64,000 nucleotides of DNA. Source: Leptotrichia shahii (lineage in GTDB: Bacteria > Fusobacteriota > Fusobacteriia > Fusobacteriales > Leptotrichiaceae). The stretch covers positions 1,364,001 to 1,428,000 of the forward strand of contig NZ_AP019827.1 of assembly GCF_008327825.1 (NCBI RefSeq), in the 5' to 3' direction. Position 1 is the stretch's first letter; each line of letters starts with the position of its first letter. The translations under genes and the position numbers were made by a program. This document shows positions 9,804 to 19,021 of this stretch, one piece after another. A model generated the notes under the pieces. It worked only from the letters and a program-made list of their open reading frames with translations, was not told the origin of the DNA and ran no database searches.

Positions 9804-11066
9804 TTACTTAATTCTACCTATATCTTTTCTAAAGTACATTCCATCAAATTTAATTTTATCCAACAATTTATAAGCATTTTTCTTAGCTTCATCCAAAGTT
9901 TCTCCAAATGCAACAGCATTCAACACCCTTCCGCCATTAGTCTTGAATTTTCCATTTTCAAATTTAGCTCCTGCAATAAATACTAATTCATTATCTGAAG
10001 CATTTTCAATTCCAGTTATAATATCGCCTTTTCTGTAAGTTTCTGGATATCCTTTTGCAGCTCCTACAACACAACAAGCATGAAGTGGTTTCCATATAAC
10101 ATTTAATTCCGATAATTTTTTGTCAAACGAATATTCTACCAATTCTAACAAATCATTTTCCAACAACGGTAAAACTGCTTGAGTTTCAGGATCTCCCAAT
10201 CTCATATTGTATTCAAGCAAGTAAACACCTTTTTCTGTAATCATTAACCCAAAGAAGATTACACCTTCAAAGTCCATTCCTTCAGCTTTTATTCCTTTTA
10301 AAGTTGGATTCATAATATCATTTTTAAAACTTTCAAAAACTTCATCTGTAACATAAGGATTAGGACTTATAACTCCCATTCCACCTGTATTTAGTCCAGT
10401 TTCATTTTCTCCAATTTTTTTGTGATCTTTTGCTGACAATAATGGTACAATAATTTTACTATCTGTAAATGAAAGTATCGACGCTTCTACACCATCCAGA
10501 AATTCTTCAATTACAACTTGGCTTCCAGCGTTTCCAAATTTCTCGTCAATCATTATATCATCAATCGCTTTTATCGCCTCATCAAGATTTTGAGCAATAA
10601 TTACACCTTTCCCAGCCGCAAGACCACTAGCTTTTACAACTACAGGGAAATCTTTCCAATTATTCAAAAATTCTTTTGCTTTTTCAGCATTATCAAAAAT
10701 TTCATAAACAGCAGTTTTTATCCCATATTTTTTCATAAAATCTTTAGAATAAGCCTTGCTTCCTTCAAGAATCGCCGCTTGTTTATTAGGCCCAAAAATT
10801 TTCAACCCATTTTTATGAAATTCATCAACAATCCCAGCTACCAATAATTCTTCACTTCCAACAAATGTCAAATCAATATTATTTTCCTTCGCAAATTTAA
10901 CATACTCGTCTATATTATTCGATAAATTTACATTTTCAACTTTTGGCAACAACTCAGCTCCTGCATTTCCTGGTGCTATAAATATTTTCTCTACCTTTTC
11001 ATTTTGAGATATTTTCCAAGCAATTGCATGTTCTCTTCCACCTGCTCCTACTATTAACACTCTCAT
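9804..11066 (-). CDS. purD: Phosphoribosylamine-glycine ligase (GARS) PurD
   Basis: Second step of purine synthesis: joins phosphoribosylamine and glycine with ATP to give GAR. At 420 residues it has the usual length. The N-terminus MRVLIVGAGGREHAIAWK is the PurD hallmark. The ATP-grasp parts are visible: VVKASGLAAGKGVIIA (about 142-157), GMGVISPNPY, and EYNMRLGDPETQ in the magnesium-binding loop. It stands alone, away from the main pur cluster, between its own terminator and the divergently transcribed sfsA. A good AGGAGG-like site precedes the ATG. Control by a purine repressor is possible but I see no riboswitch in the upstream gap. Confidence 0.97.
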   Translation of the reverse strand: MRVLIVGAGGREHAIAWKISQNEKVEKIFIAPGNAGAELLPKVENVNLSNNIDEYVKFAKENNIDLTFVGSEELLVAGIVDEFHKNGLKIFGPNKQAAILEGSKAYSKDFMKKYGIKTAVYEIFDNAEKAKEFLNNWKDFPVVVKASGLAAGKGVIIAQNLDEAIKAIDDIMIDEKFGNAGSQVVIEEFLDGVEASILSFTDSKIIVPLLSAKDHKKIGENETGLNTGGMGVISPNPYVTDEVFESFKNDIMNPTLKGIKAEGMDFEGVIFFGLMITEKGVYLLEYNMRLGDPETQAVLPLLENDLLELVEYSFDKKLSELNVIWKPLHACCVVGAAKGYPETYRKGDIITGIENASDNELVFIAGAKFENGKFKTNGGRVLNAVAFGETLDEAKKNAYKLLDKIKFDGMYFRKDIGRIK

Positions 11067-11215
11067 TTTCTTATCTCCTCCTTGAATATTTATATTTCTG
11101 ATTTACTTTATATCTTTCTTATAAATATATTCTATCATATTTTCTTGCAATATTAAATCTAAAAAATAATTTTTTCCTATTTTTGAATCAATATTTACAA
11201 TTTTATAAAATTTTC

Positions 11216-11244
11216 TTGCTCCTTAACTTCAAATATGTTATCCT
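11216..11244 (+). promoter_or_regulatory. Promoter of sfsA
   Basis: TTGCTC, 17-nt spacer, TATCCT, ending 32 nt before the sfsA start codon. The -10 is followed by a purine-rich leader containing AAAAGGAAAA as ribosome-binding site. Confidence 0.45.
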
Positions 11245-11276
11245 AAAATTAAAAACACTAAAAAAAGGAAAAATAT

Positions 11277-12014
11277 ATGAAAAAAAACAAAATTCTTTAT
11301 ACGATAAACTATGACAAAATTGTGAATTTTAAAGAAAGAGTAACTCGTTTTACTGTTAGATTTGAATTTAAAGATTCTGAAAATGAAGAATATTCAGGAG
11401 AAGACTTTGCTCATTTGCATGATACTGGAAGATTGACGGAATTATTGATTGATGGTGCAGAATTGTTGATAAAAAAGGCAAATAATAAAAATCGTAAAAC
11501 TAAATGGGATATTATTGCAGTGAAAGTTCATGGGGAAGTTATTCTTATAAATACGGCTTTTCATCGCTATATTACAGAAACCATATTTCACGATAATGAA
11601 ATTTCTCCATTTGGAAAACCTTCGTATATAAAACCTGAAATTAAGCATAATAATAGCAAACTTGATTTTTATTTAGAAACTGAAAAAGAAAAAATTTACA
11701 TTGAAGTAAAAGGTTGCACTTTGGTAAACAGAAAAATTGCTCAATTTCCTGGTTCTCCTTCAATTCGTGCCTTAAAACATTTGAAAGAACTTATGGAACT
11801 TAAAAAAGAAGGCTTTAGGACAGCAGTTTTTATTTTGATATTCAGAAAATCTGAAATTTTCGCACCCGAACATATTATCGACAGAGAGTTTTCTGAAACT
11901 TTTTATGAAGCGATGGAAAATGGTGTTGAAATTTATCCGATGCTTTTGGAATATAGGGAAGATGAGAATGTTTATTTTGTTAAGAAAATTGGGATAATGA
12001 AGAAGAGATTTTAG
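11277..12014 (+). CDS. sfsA: SfsA family DNA/RNA nuclease-like protein
   Basis: Sugar fermentation stimulation protein family, 245 residues (usual about 230-240). The family core is clear: an N-terminal OB-like part (RFTVRFEF, HLHDTGRLTELL), then the PD-(D/E)XK-like catalytic core with KLDFYLE (Asp) and IYIEVKGCTLV (Glu-x-Lys), then the C-terminal AQFPGSPSIRALKHLKEL, a variant of the usual FPDAPTxRGxKHL. Described in E. coli as a nucleic-acid-binding protein affecting maltose genes; the true role is uncertain. It is divergent from purD and has its own promoter and terminator. Confidence 0.88.
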   Translation: MKKNKILYTINYDKIVNFKERVTRFTVRFEFKDSENEEYSGEDFAHLHDTGRLTELLIDGAELLIKKANNKNRKTKWDIIAVKVHGEVILINTAFHRYITETIFHDNEISPFGKPSYIKPEIKHNNSKLDFYLETEKEKIYIEVKGCTLVNRKIAQFPGSPSIRALKHLKELMELKKEGFRTAVFILIFRKSEIFAPEHIIDREFSETFYEAMENGVEIYPMLLEYREDENVYFVKKIGIMKKRF

Positions 12015-12034
12015 TAATTTTCTAGAATCTCTTT
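11998..12034 (+). terminator. Terminator of sfsA
   Basis: Arms AAGAGATT and AATCTCTT, followed by TTTCC; the 5' arm overlaps the end of the coding region and the loop includes the stop codon. Confidence 0.6.
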
Positions 12035-12128
12035 TCCCTCTTATTTCTTAATCTGAAATATTTAATTTTTTGTTTAATTATAAAGAAATTTAATATTACT
12101 TTAACTTAATTTACAAAAATTATAAACT

Positions 12129-13250
12129 TTATTTATCTAATTTTTGATGTCGTGGACAATCTATCAAAAAACAGTCATATAAAAATTTAGGATAAATTTT
12201 TACTTCTGGTTTATAATCTGTTTTCAATATTTTTTCATATTCTGCCTTCAAATTCTTTATTTGCCTTTTTATCTCCCTAATTTCTTCTTTTTTATACGAT
12301 TTCGTACATTCTGTTAAAAATTCTCCATTTTTAATGCTCTCTATTTCTTCATCTTTAATCTTCAAAACTATTTTAAAATTTTCTTGTAATTTTTCTATTT
12401 CATTTAACTGCTTTAGAGAATAAAAATAGAATCTCAGCCACCAAGCTGGAAATTGATAATCTTGTATTTTAAACTTTGAATAAATTTTTCGGCTTTTCTC
12501 ATAACTTCCTGCCAAATAATATAGCTCTGCAAACTCTTCCTCAAAAAAATCATCTTTATTAACCGTTTCTAGCATTAATTCATTAATTTCATCCTCAATA
12601 TTTTCAAATTTCCTTAATTGAATTTTATTTGCAATATAACTATATTTTATCTTAGCAAAATCTTCTTTTTCAAATTCAAAATCTTTTTTTATTAATTCTT
12701 CCAAAATTATTTTCGCCTCTTTATATTTTCCATTAATCATCAGCAAATTCGCATATTCAAACTTATAAATTGGATTATTCTCCAATTCACAAGCTCTTTT
12801 ATACATTTCTTCCGACTTATCATATTTCCCAGCACCATAATAATTCGCCCCAAGTCCATAATAAGCCTTTGAATTATTCGGATTAAACATCACAGCCTTT
12901 CTCAAAGTTCTAATCGCTCTTTTACTGCCATCTCTCTGATCATCATAATAATATCCTAAATTTGTATAAATCCGTGATTTTTCCTCATCAGTCAATTCAT
13001 TTTCATATTTTTTAATAAATTCATTCAATAATTTATAAATATCATCCCATTGATAAGTTAATTCATTGTAAACTGCCGCTAGTTGACAAACAACTTCCAC
13101 ATTTTTGGGCTTTTCTTTCAATTTATTTTCCAAAAATATTTTATACTCTTCATAAACAGAATCATAATCACTATTATTTCTAATTTTTTCTTGAATATAT
13201 TTTATCCATTCTTTTATCGTTTTTCTTTCTAAATTTTTTTGTTTTTCCAA
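12129..13250 (-). CDS. TPR-repeat protein with C-terminal DCPxH motif, copy 3
   Basis: One of three tandem paralogues, about 373 residues, helical throughout, no signal peptide. TPR-like units are evident, best in NNSKAYYGLGANYYGAGKYD and the following ones. Shared landmarks with the other copies are KEWIKYIQ near the start, VVCQLA at about 65, and a Cys-x4-Cys-x2-His tail (CFLIDCPRH). I chose the TTG start 4 nt after AGGAGG; the longer frame would read through that site and overlap the preceding gene. It starts 8 nt after the middle copy's stop, so the three form an operon. TPR arrays bind proteins; the partner is unknown. Confidence 0.75.
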   Translation of the reverse strand: MEKQKNLERKTIKEWIKYIQEKIRNNSDYDSVYEEYKIFLENKLKEKPKNVEVVCQLAAVYNELTYQWDDIYKLLNEFIKKYENELTDEEKSRIYTNLGYYYDDQRDGSKRAIRTLRKAVMFNPNNSKAYYGLGANYYGAGKYDKSEEMYKRACELENNPIYKFEYANLLMINGKYKEAKIILEELIKKDFEFEKEDFAKIKYSYIANKIQLRKFENIEDEINELMLETVNKDDFFEEEFAELYYLAGSYEKSRKIYSKFKIQDYQFPAWWLRFYFYSLKQLNEIEKLQENFKIVLKIKDEEIESIKNGEFLTECTKSYKKEEIREIKRQIKNLKAEYEKILKTDYKPEVKIYPKFLYDCFLIDCPRHQKLDK

Positions 13251-13258
13251 TTTTCCTC

Positions 13259-14317
13259 CTAATCTAATTTCTGATGCATTGGACAATCAACTAAATAGCA
13301 AGTTTTATACATTTTTTCTAAATTTATTTTTGTATTTTGAGGCTTATAATTACTATTCATTATCTTTTTATATATCTCCAAAATCTTTTTTATTTCATTC
13401 TTTTCTTCTTCAATAAATTCATCAATCTCTTCTTCATTCCAGTATTTTTTGTCATAAATTTCTCCAACTTCAATTTTTTCAATATACTTATTATGTTTTT
13501 GAATCAATTCTGACAATTTGTTTTCTGCTTTCTTAAAATTTCCTAATTTTTTTAAACTGTAAAAATAAAATGAAAAACCCATATTATAATAAAAACGTTC
13601 TTCCCAGTCAAGTTCATCTATCTCTTTTTCAAAAACCAAGACACACCTATCGTATTCTTCAAATAAATAATATAAGTCTATAAGTTCTTCAAATAAAATT
13701 TGCTCATCATAATAATATTTCTCTAACGACACTTTCTCTAACAATTTATCCAGAATTGGCTCAGCCAATTTTTTATCATTGGTATAATGTAAGCACAGTA
13801 ACCACAATAAAACAACGTTATCCCATAATTATAATCATCTTCTATTTCCTTCTCATCTGAAAATTTTTCCATTTCCTGAAAACATTCAAGTGCCTTTTTG
13901 TATTTTTTTCTTTTTAAATAATATTCTCCCAATACTTCCCATACAACCACTGATTGTTTCCCCATTTTAATTAATTTTGTCAAATAATACTTACACATTT
14001 TATCATCATAAGCATCTTTTTCATATAAATCAGCCAAATCCTGATAAATAATAGCCTTCTCATCATCATTTAAATCTTTTGAATATTTTTTCAAAAACTC
14101 CTCTAATACATTCACACTCTTTTTTCCATCTTGATATACCGTAAAATAGGCTATCGCTAATTGACAAACCTTTTCCACATCTCGTGGGTTTTCCAAAAGA
14201 CATTCCTCCAAATAATCCTTATATTCAACAAATGCATACCTATAATTATCGTAATTATCATTTTTTTTTGATTTCATCTTGAATATATCTTGCCCATTCT
14301 TTTTGTGTTCGTTCCAT
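13259..14317 (-). pseudogene. TPR-repeat protein, middle copy, frameshifted twice
   Basis: Compared with its two neighbours this is one gene split over frames. The real start is an ATG 8 nt after AAAGGA, giving a head (KEWARYIQDEIKK) that matches KEWIKYIQEKI in the next copy. At a run of nine A (14261-14269) this frame hits TGA; with eight A it would join the frame carrying VCQLAIAYF and the TPR units. A second shift, of opposite sign, occurs between 13738 and 13807, near LFYCGYC, after which the other frame continues to the conserved tail CYLVDCPMHQ. Against the paralogues about 20-30 residues are missing around the second break. Either a decayed gene or sequence errors; the span is divisible by three overall. 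Confidence 0.7.
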
Positions 14318-14339
14318 AATTTTATTCCTTTCATATTTT

Positions 14340-15494
14340 TCAATTCTCATCAATTATCAAATGTTGTGGACAATCCAGTAACCAACATTCATATTTTAAA
14401 TACAGGAATATTTCCATCTTAGGCTTAAAATCCGTATTCAATATTTTTTCCAGCACTAAATTAATGTTTTTCAATTTCTGCTTTTCATCTTCTATCATTT
14501 CCAAAAGTTCTTCTTCTGTTGTATCTTTCTGATATTCTTCGTCAGTCTTTATTTCTTCAATGTTTTGAAAAATCTCTTTTTCAGCTTCTTTCAATATTCT
14601 ATCTATTTTCTCAAATTTATTCAATTGTTTCAAAGAATAAAGATACGGTGCCATATAATTTGCTTCTAAATTAAAATTAACATTCTCTGCATATTTACAA
14701 TATTTTTCATAATTATCGCATAAATAAAATAAATCTTTTATTACATCTTCATCAAACGTGTGAAAACCTTCATACGTCAACCAATTCAAATATTTTTCAT
14801 AATCTGTTTTCTCCAGCATTTCAAACTCTTTTATTTTTTCCAAAAGTTTTTCTATATTTTCAGTATCTTTATTTCCTAAATAAATTTTACAAAGAACCCT
14901 ATAAAAATGATATTTAATGTTGTTTGAGTCTCCCATTAACAAATTATCTAAAATTTTTTCAGCTTTTTTATATTCTTTATTTTGAATTAAAATCAGTGCA
15001 TATCCATAACTATATTTCGCTTCATCACTCATTTTGCAGGCAATTTCTATATTTTCAAGAGATTTTTGATACATTTTAACATGAAAACAAATACCTGCAA
15101 GTCTGTAATAAATGTCTGCATTATTTGAATTAATTTTTATTGCTTTTTCAAGATAATCAATAGCCTTTTCTTCCATACATCCCCTATCTTCACACAAATA
15201 AGCCAAATCAGCATACATTCTAAACTTTTCATCTTCTGTTAAAATATCAAAATTCCTTTTCAAAAATGTTTCTAAAATTTCTATACCGTCGCATTTCCTG
15301 CTCAAATAGTAAACTCCCGCCAACTGACAAACGACTGAAACATCCTCAGGATTTTTTACAGTTTCCTTTAACAAGTATTTCCTATAATTTTCAAGTGCAA
15401 CATCATATTCTGTTCTGTCTTCATTTTCCAATTTTTCCCATATTTTATAAATATATTTTTTCATACCTTCATTCAATTTAACTTCAATATCCAA
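14340..15494 (-). CDS. TPR-repeat protein with C-terminal DCPxH motif, copy 1
   Basis: First gene of the TPR trio, 384 residues from a TTG start 6 nt after GGGAG; an ATG two codons upstream touches the ribosome-binding site and is less likely. No signal peptide or TM. VVCQLAGVYYLSR at about 55-67 begins the repeat region, with a classic unit around INSNNADIYYRLAGICFHVK. The tail CWLLDCPQHL keeps the Cys-x4-Cys-x2-His spacing of the other copies. The stop codon overlaps the beginning of the next ORF region, consistent with operon structure. Function unknown; cytosolic scaffold or regulatory role is a guess from TPR biology. Confidence 0.78.
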   Translation of the reverse strand: MDIEVKLNEGMKKYIYKIWEKLENEDRTEYDVALENYRKYLLKETVKNPEDVSVVCQLAGVYYLSRKCDGIEILETFLKRNFDILTEDEKFRMYADLAYLCEDRGCMEEKAIDYLEKAIKINSNNADIYYRLAGICFHVKMYQKSLENIEIACKMSDEAKYSYGYALILIQNKEYKKAEKILDNLLMGDSNNIKYHFYRVLCKIYLGNKDTENIEKLLEKIKEFEMLEKTDYEKYLNWLTYEGFHTFDEDVIKDLFYLCDNYEKYCKYAENVNFNLEANYMAPYLYSLKQLNKFEKIDRILKEAEKEIFQNIEEIKTDEEYQKDTTEEELLEMIEDEKQKLKNINLVLEKILNTDFKPKMEIFLYLKYECWLLDCPQHLIIDEN

Positions 15495-15546
15495 TTTCAT
15501 CTCCCAATTTTTATTTTACACTTATTATAACATCTTTTCCCAAAAC

Positions 15547-15580
15547 AAAAAAGGCTACAATAAAATTCCGTAACCTTTTT
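15547..15580 (-). terminator. Terminator of the DUF4424-like gene
   Basis: Arms AAAAAGGcTAC and GTAaCCTTTTT with one internal mismatch and an 11-nt loop, T runs on both sides; lies between the DUF4424-like gene and the TPR operon. Confidence 0.65.
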
Positions 15581-15595
15581 CTATCTTCAAATTAT

Positions 15596-16789
15596 CTATT
15601 TCCCATTCTTCCTATCATTTATAACTTTATCCACATCTTTAACAGACTCATAATCATATTCTCCCAATTTCACATCTTTTCCAGTCGGCACATACCACAA
15701 AAATTTTGAAAAATAGTCTTTTAATTTTTTGTCTGAAAAATCATAACCTGCCAAAGCATAAGGATAATTTCTCATTATTTGCAATTCTTCATCTGAAATA
15801 TTTTTTATTTCATCTTTATCTAAATATTTTATCGAATAGGCATTATCTGTTAAATCATCTTTAAATTTAAAACCTTTTTCCGTTTTATCAGGAAATACAT
15901 AATTAACTCTCAAACCTTTTATTTCTCTCAATTCAAATTCTTCTTCAGGTTTAAAATTATTTGTTTTAAAATATAAATAACCTTTTTTCAATCTGGCATA
16001 AAGAATTTTATATGGCTCATTTGTTTCATAATTTTCTTTGTAAGCATAATCAACATTTCCTTCTCCAGCCAATTGCCATTTTATCTCTTTCCCATCTTTT
16101 GTTTTTATCACAGGCATCGCAATAAGAGCATCTCCTGGCTCAACAATCACTTCAAAATCATCCACTTTCTGATTTTTCCATTTTGAAATAGTCGACCAGA
16201 CATAGTTAAAATCAACAATTCCAACACCGCCACTTCCATCGTAACGATAGCTATGCTCAATTACATTTTCTCCCTTTTTAAAGTTTGCTTTAAAATAATA
16301 AACATAGCTTCTTTTATAATAGTCGGCTTCCTCTTTTGCCTTTTCTTCGTCATATTCCTTAAAATATTTTTTCACTTCTTCAAGTTTCTTTACGTCCTTT
16401 GGAACAAAATCAGTCAATCTATAAGAAACTGTATTTACACTTTTCCCATTTACAACAGTTCTAAAATTTTTAAAATGATTAACTTCATCCCATTCTTCAT
16501 TTCCACCTTCAGGCGTGATAAATCCAATATATTTCTCCCCAGCTTCAGGACTATCAAACACAAATCTAACAGTTACTACCATTTCATTATCTAGCGTCCC
16601 ATACTCTGACTTAAATTTTTCCAATTTAAAATGAAGTCTTTCACTCTTTATTGAAATATTTGAAACATTCATAGGCACAATATGCCCACCTTCCGATCCA
16701 AATTCCCAGTCATTCGCCAACAAATTTACACCAAAAATAATAACTAGAGCAAATAATAGCAGTATTTTGACTTTTTTCATAACTATCAT
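15596..16789 (-). CDS. Secreted DUF4424-like protein
   Basis: A 397-residue exported protein: signal peptide (hydrophobic ILLLFALVIIFGVNLLAND), then a beta-rich domain. The early mature region, with SEGGHIVPM and SNISIKSERLHFKLE followed by a VRFVFDSP strand and GFITPEG, resembles DUF4424 family members, which carry a small N-terminal beta domain of unknown function. I am moderately sure of that resemblance. Two ATGs are possible (MIV and MKK three codons later); neither has a clearly better ribosome-binding site. Surrounded by other secreted or helical proteins of unknown role, with its own terminator. Confidence 0.6.
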   Translation of the reverse strand: MIVMKKVKILLLFALVIIFGVNLLANDWEFGSEGGHIVPMNVSNISIKSERLHFKLEKFKSEYGTLDNEMVVTVRFVFDSPEAGEKYIGFITPEGGNEEWDEVNHFKNFRTVVNGKSVNTVSYRLTDFVPKDVKKLEEVKKYFKEYDEEKAKEEADYYKRSYVYYFKANFKKGENVIEHSYRYDGSGGVGIVDFNYVWSTISKWKNQKVDDFEVIVEPGDALIAMPVIKTKDGKEIKWQLAGEGNVDYAYKENYETNEPYKILYARLKKGYLYFKTNNFKPEEEFELREIKGLRVNYVFPDKTEKGFKFKDDLTDNAYSIKYLDKDEIKNISDEELQIMRNYPYALAGYDFSDKKLKDYFSKFLWYVPTGKDVKLGEYDYESVKDVDKVINDRKNGK

Positions 16790-16869
16790 CTCACTTTCTT
16801 TTATTTTTTATTTCTCATTAGAATTATACCTTATTTTTATTTTTTTTCAATATAATTCAATTTTATTTT

Positions 16870-18519
16870 TCATTGTTTCATAGTCTTACAATACTCATAT
16901 TTATGATTTTTATCCCCAGCTCGTGAACTATGCTCGTCCACCACTTTAAATGTATTTGGATCCGCATCATTCAATACATCTTCATTACAATATACATAAT
17001 CATTATCCTTGATATAGAAATCATTCAAAAATTTACCCTTATCAGTAATTTTATTGAAATAATTACCAAAATCATTTATTTTTAGAAAATAAATTCCATT
17101 TTTATCTTCTACATAATAACCATTCCTATTTTGACTATTTAAATTCAAAATTTTAAAACTTTTAGAATCTAAATCTTCTTCTCTATCAGTTCCAAAATAT
17201 ACATTATCCTTATCTTTTGAAAAATCATTATTCAACACTTCAAATGTTTTTATATCAGCCCCTTTTATCAAAGGATCTTTTTCAACAATCCAACTTATAT
17301 AAAATATATTTTTATCATCTTTACTGTAATAATCATTTATTACTTCAAATGTATTAGGATTTGCACCTTTCAAAACTTTAACAACATTTTTTAAAGTATT
17401 ATCTGTATCTAAAATATATGATGGATCTAATTGAATATAATACACATTTTTACTATCTTTTGCATAATACGAATTATCTTTTTTTAAATTATTTTTTCTT
17501 ATAATTTTAAAACTATTTGGATCAATTTCTTCTATTTTTTCACCTAAATAATACATGCCATCTTTATTTTTTACAAGTTTTTCTTCAATTATTTTAAAAT
17601 TTCCATCAGTATTTTTTATTCTTTTTATATCCGAATTTGAATTTAAATTATAATATATATTATTTTTATCAATATCATAATATTCATTTAACTTTCTAAA
17701 AGTTTGGATATCTGCTCCCTCTAACTTTTTCCCATTAGAATAAATGCTATTTTTATCTTTCACAATATCCACTTTTACCTCAAATGTGCTAATATCTGCC
17801 CCTGACACTTTTTTATCCTCATAATAAACATTATTTCTATCTTTCGCATAATCCCATTCCATTATTTCAAAACTATTTTTATCAGCTCCTTTAATTATCT
17901 TATCAAGATAATAAATCCCATTTTTATCAGATATGTAGCTATCTGACAATTTTTTAAAACTTGCTTTATCAATAAACTTTAAAGGCTTTTCAAAATAATA
18001 AATATAATTCTTATCTCTTGCAAAAAAATCTCCTAAATCTTCAAAAGTTTCCTTATCATAGTGCCGATTTACTTCTACATCAGGACTTCCAATCCAATAT
18101 ATACCGTTTTTATCCTTCACATAATTAATAAAATCATATTTAGATTTTACAATTTTTACTGTATTTACATCCACATTGGGATAATCAATTCCATTAATAT
18201 AAACCGTATTTTTATCTCTTGCCACATTCTTTTCCAAAATTTCAAATGTTTTTATATCTACTTCATTATCCCCATTTTGTTTTTTCACTGTTTCTCCATC
18301 ATAATAAATAGTTCCTTTATCTCTTGCATACCCATCTTTTAATATTTTAAAACTTTCCACATCAGGTAAAAATTTATTGTACTGACCGACTACCCCATTT
18401 ACATATTTCACGACAAGTTCATCATCCCAATAAACTTTGCCATCTTTAATCGTATATTCTGCAAATCCAATATTTCCAATTAAAATAATTAATCCTAACA
18501 TTCTAAAAAATTTTTTCAT
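16870..18519 (-). CDS. DKNYY repeat secreted protein
   Basis: A 549-residue exported protein. The start is the ATG 8 nt after AAGGAG (giving MKKFFRMLGLIILIG); an upstream ATG would overlap that site. After the signal peptide the whole protein is a tandem array of about 30-40-residue DKNYY units, each with a DKNxxY/DKDNVYF core, a hydrophobic strand, then GADxxTFE; I count around a dozen, with variable spacing. The family is common in fusobacterial and other oral bacteria; function unknown, perhaps a solenoid for surface or periplasmic contacts. A shorter paralogue lies near the right end of the window. The tRNA-Lys terminator precedes it. Confidence 0.82.
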   Translation of the reverse strand: MKKFFRMLGLIILIGNIGFAEYTIKDGKVYWDDELVVKYVNGVVGQYNKFLPDVESFKILKDGYARDKGTIYYDGETVKKQNGDNEVDIKTFEILEKNVARDKNTVYINGIDYPNVDVNTVKIVKSKYDFINYVKDKNGIYWIGSPDVEVNRHYDKETFEDLGDFFARDKNYIYYFEKPLKFIDKASFKKLSDSYISDKNGIYYLDKIIKGADKNSFEIMEWDYAKDRNNVYYEDKKVSGADISTFEVKVDIVKDKNSIYSNGKKLEGADIQTFRKLNEYYDIDKNNIYYNLNSNSDIKRIKNTDGNFKIIEEKLVKNKDGMYYLGEKIEEIDPNSFKIIRKNNLKKDNSYYAKDSKNVYYIQLDPSYILDTDNTLKNVVKVLKGANPNTFEVINDYYSKDDKNIFYISWIVEKDPLIKGADIKTFEVLNNDFSKDKDNVYFGTDREEDLDSKSFKILNLNSQNRNGYYVEDKNGIYFLKINDFGNYFNKITDKGKFLNDFYIKDNDYVYCNEDVLNDADPNTFKVVDEHSSRAGDKNHKYEYCKTMKQ

Positions 18520-18552
18520 AAATCCATTCTCCTTCATTGAAAATCATTTAAT

Positions 18553-18579
18553 AAATAAAAAAAGACTGAAAAAACAGCC
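18553..18579 (-). terminator. Terminator of tRNA-Lys
   Basis: Minus-strand GGCTG, six-T loop, CAGTC (one G-U pair), then seven T. Lies about 85 nt beyond the tRNA 3' end. Confidence 0.65.
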
Positions 18580-18665
18580 TCAATTTTAATCATATATTTG
18601 TATTATAATAATTACCTTTCAGGGTTTACACAACCTAGGTAAATACATTTATTATAAGTCCTTTA

Positions 18666-18742
18666 TGGTGGGACCAGTGGGGATCGAACCCACAACCTAC
18701 CGATTAAGAGTCGGTTGCTCTGACCAGTTGAGCTACGGTCCC
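18666..18742 (-). tRNA. tRNA-Lys (anticodon CTT)
   Basis: Cloverleaf of 77 nt including an encoded CCA. The acceptor stem pairs GGGACCG with TGGTCCC (last pair G-U), followed by discriminator A and CCA. The anticodon stem is ACCGA/TCGGT with loop CTCTTAA, giving anticodon CTT (reads AAG). The T arm has GGTTCGATCC. Its own promoter and terminator flank it, so it is a single-gene unit. Confidence 0.96.
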
Positions 18743-18775
18743 AAATCATTTATAACTCTTTTAAACAACACAATT

Positions 18776-18804
18776 ATAATATCATAATCTTATATATTTG
18801 TCAA
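18776..18804 (-). promoter_or_regulatory. Promoter of tRNA-Lys
   Basis: Minus-strand TTGACA, 17-nt spacer, TATTAT, about 34 nt before the tRNA 5' end. A near-consensus sigma-70 promoter. Confidence 0.75.
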
Positions 18805-18961
18805 GACTTTAATTTCATAAATTTTTAAAGGAAATATTGTTAGCTAAACAACAACTGCAGTAAATCTCACTTTAAAATTGGAACTATTTTGCATCTTTCT
18901 TTAAATATCTTATTTATTTACTAACTTTTATTAAAAATTCAAAGATTCAAATGGAAAATAT

Positions 18962-18994
18962 TAAAAACATAAGCAGGACTACTATTAATCCTGC
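18962..18994 (-). terminator. Terminator of purH
   Basis: GCAGGA and TCCTGC arms with a 10-nt loop, followed on the minus strand by TTATGTTTTT. It lies 28 nt after the purH stop. Confidence 0.6.
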
Positions 18995-19021
18995 CCTGTT
19001 TTTCACAATTCTCTCTTAAAA

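Noticed and set aside
13738-13807. Programmed -1 frameshifting at A AAA AAT in the middle TPR gene
   Set aside because: The heptamer fits the slippery pattern, but the same gene has another frameshift and a deletion relative to its paralogues, so mutation or sequence error is simpler.
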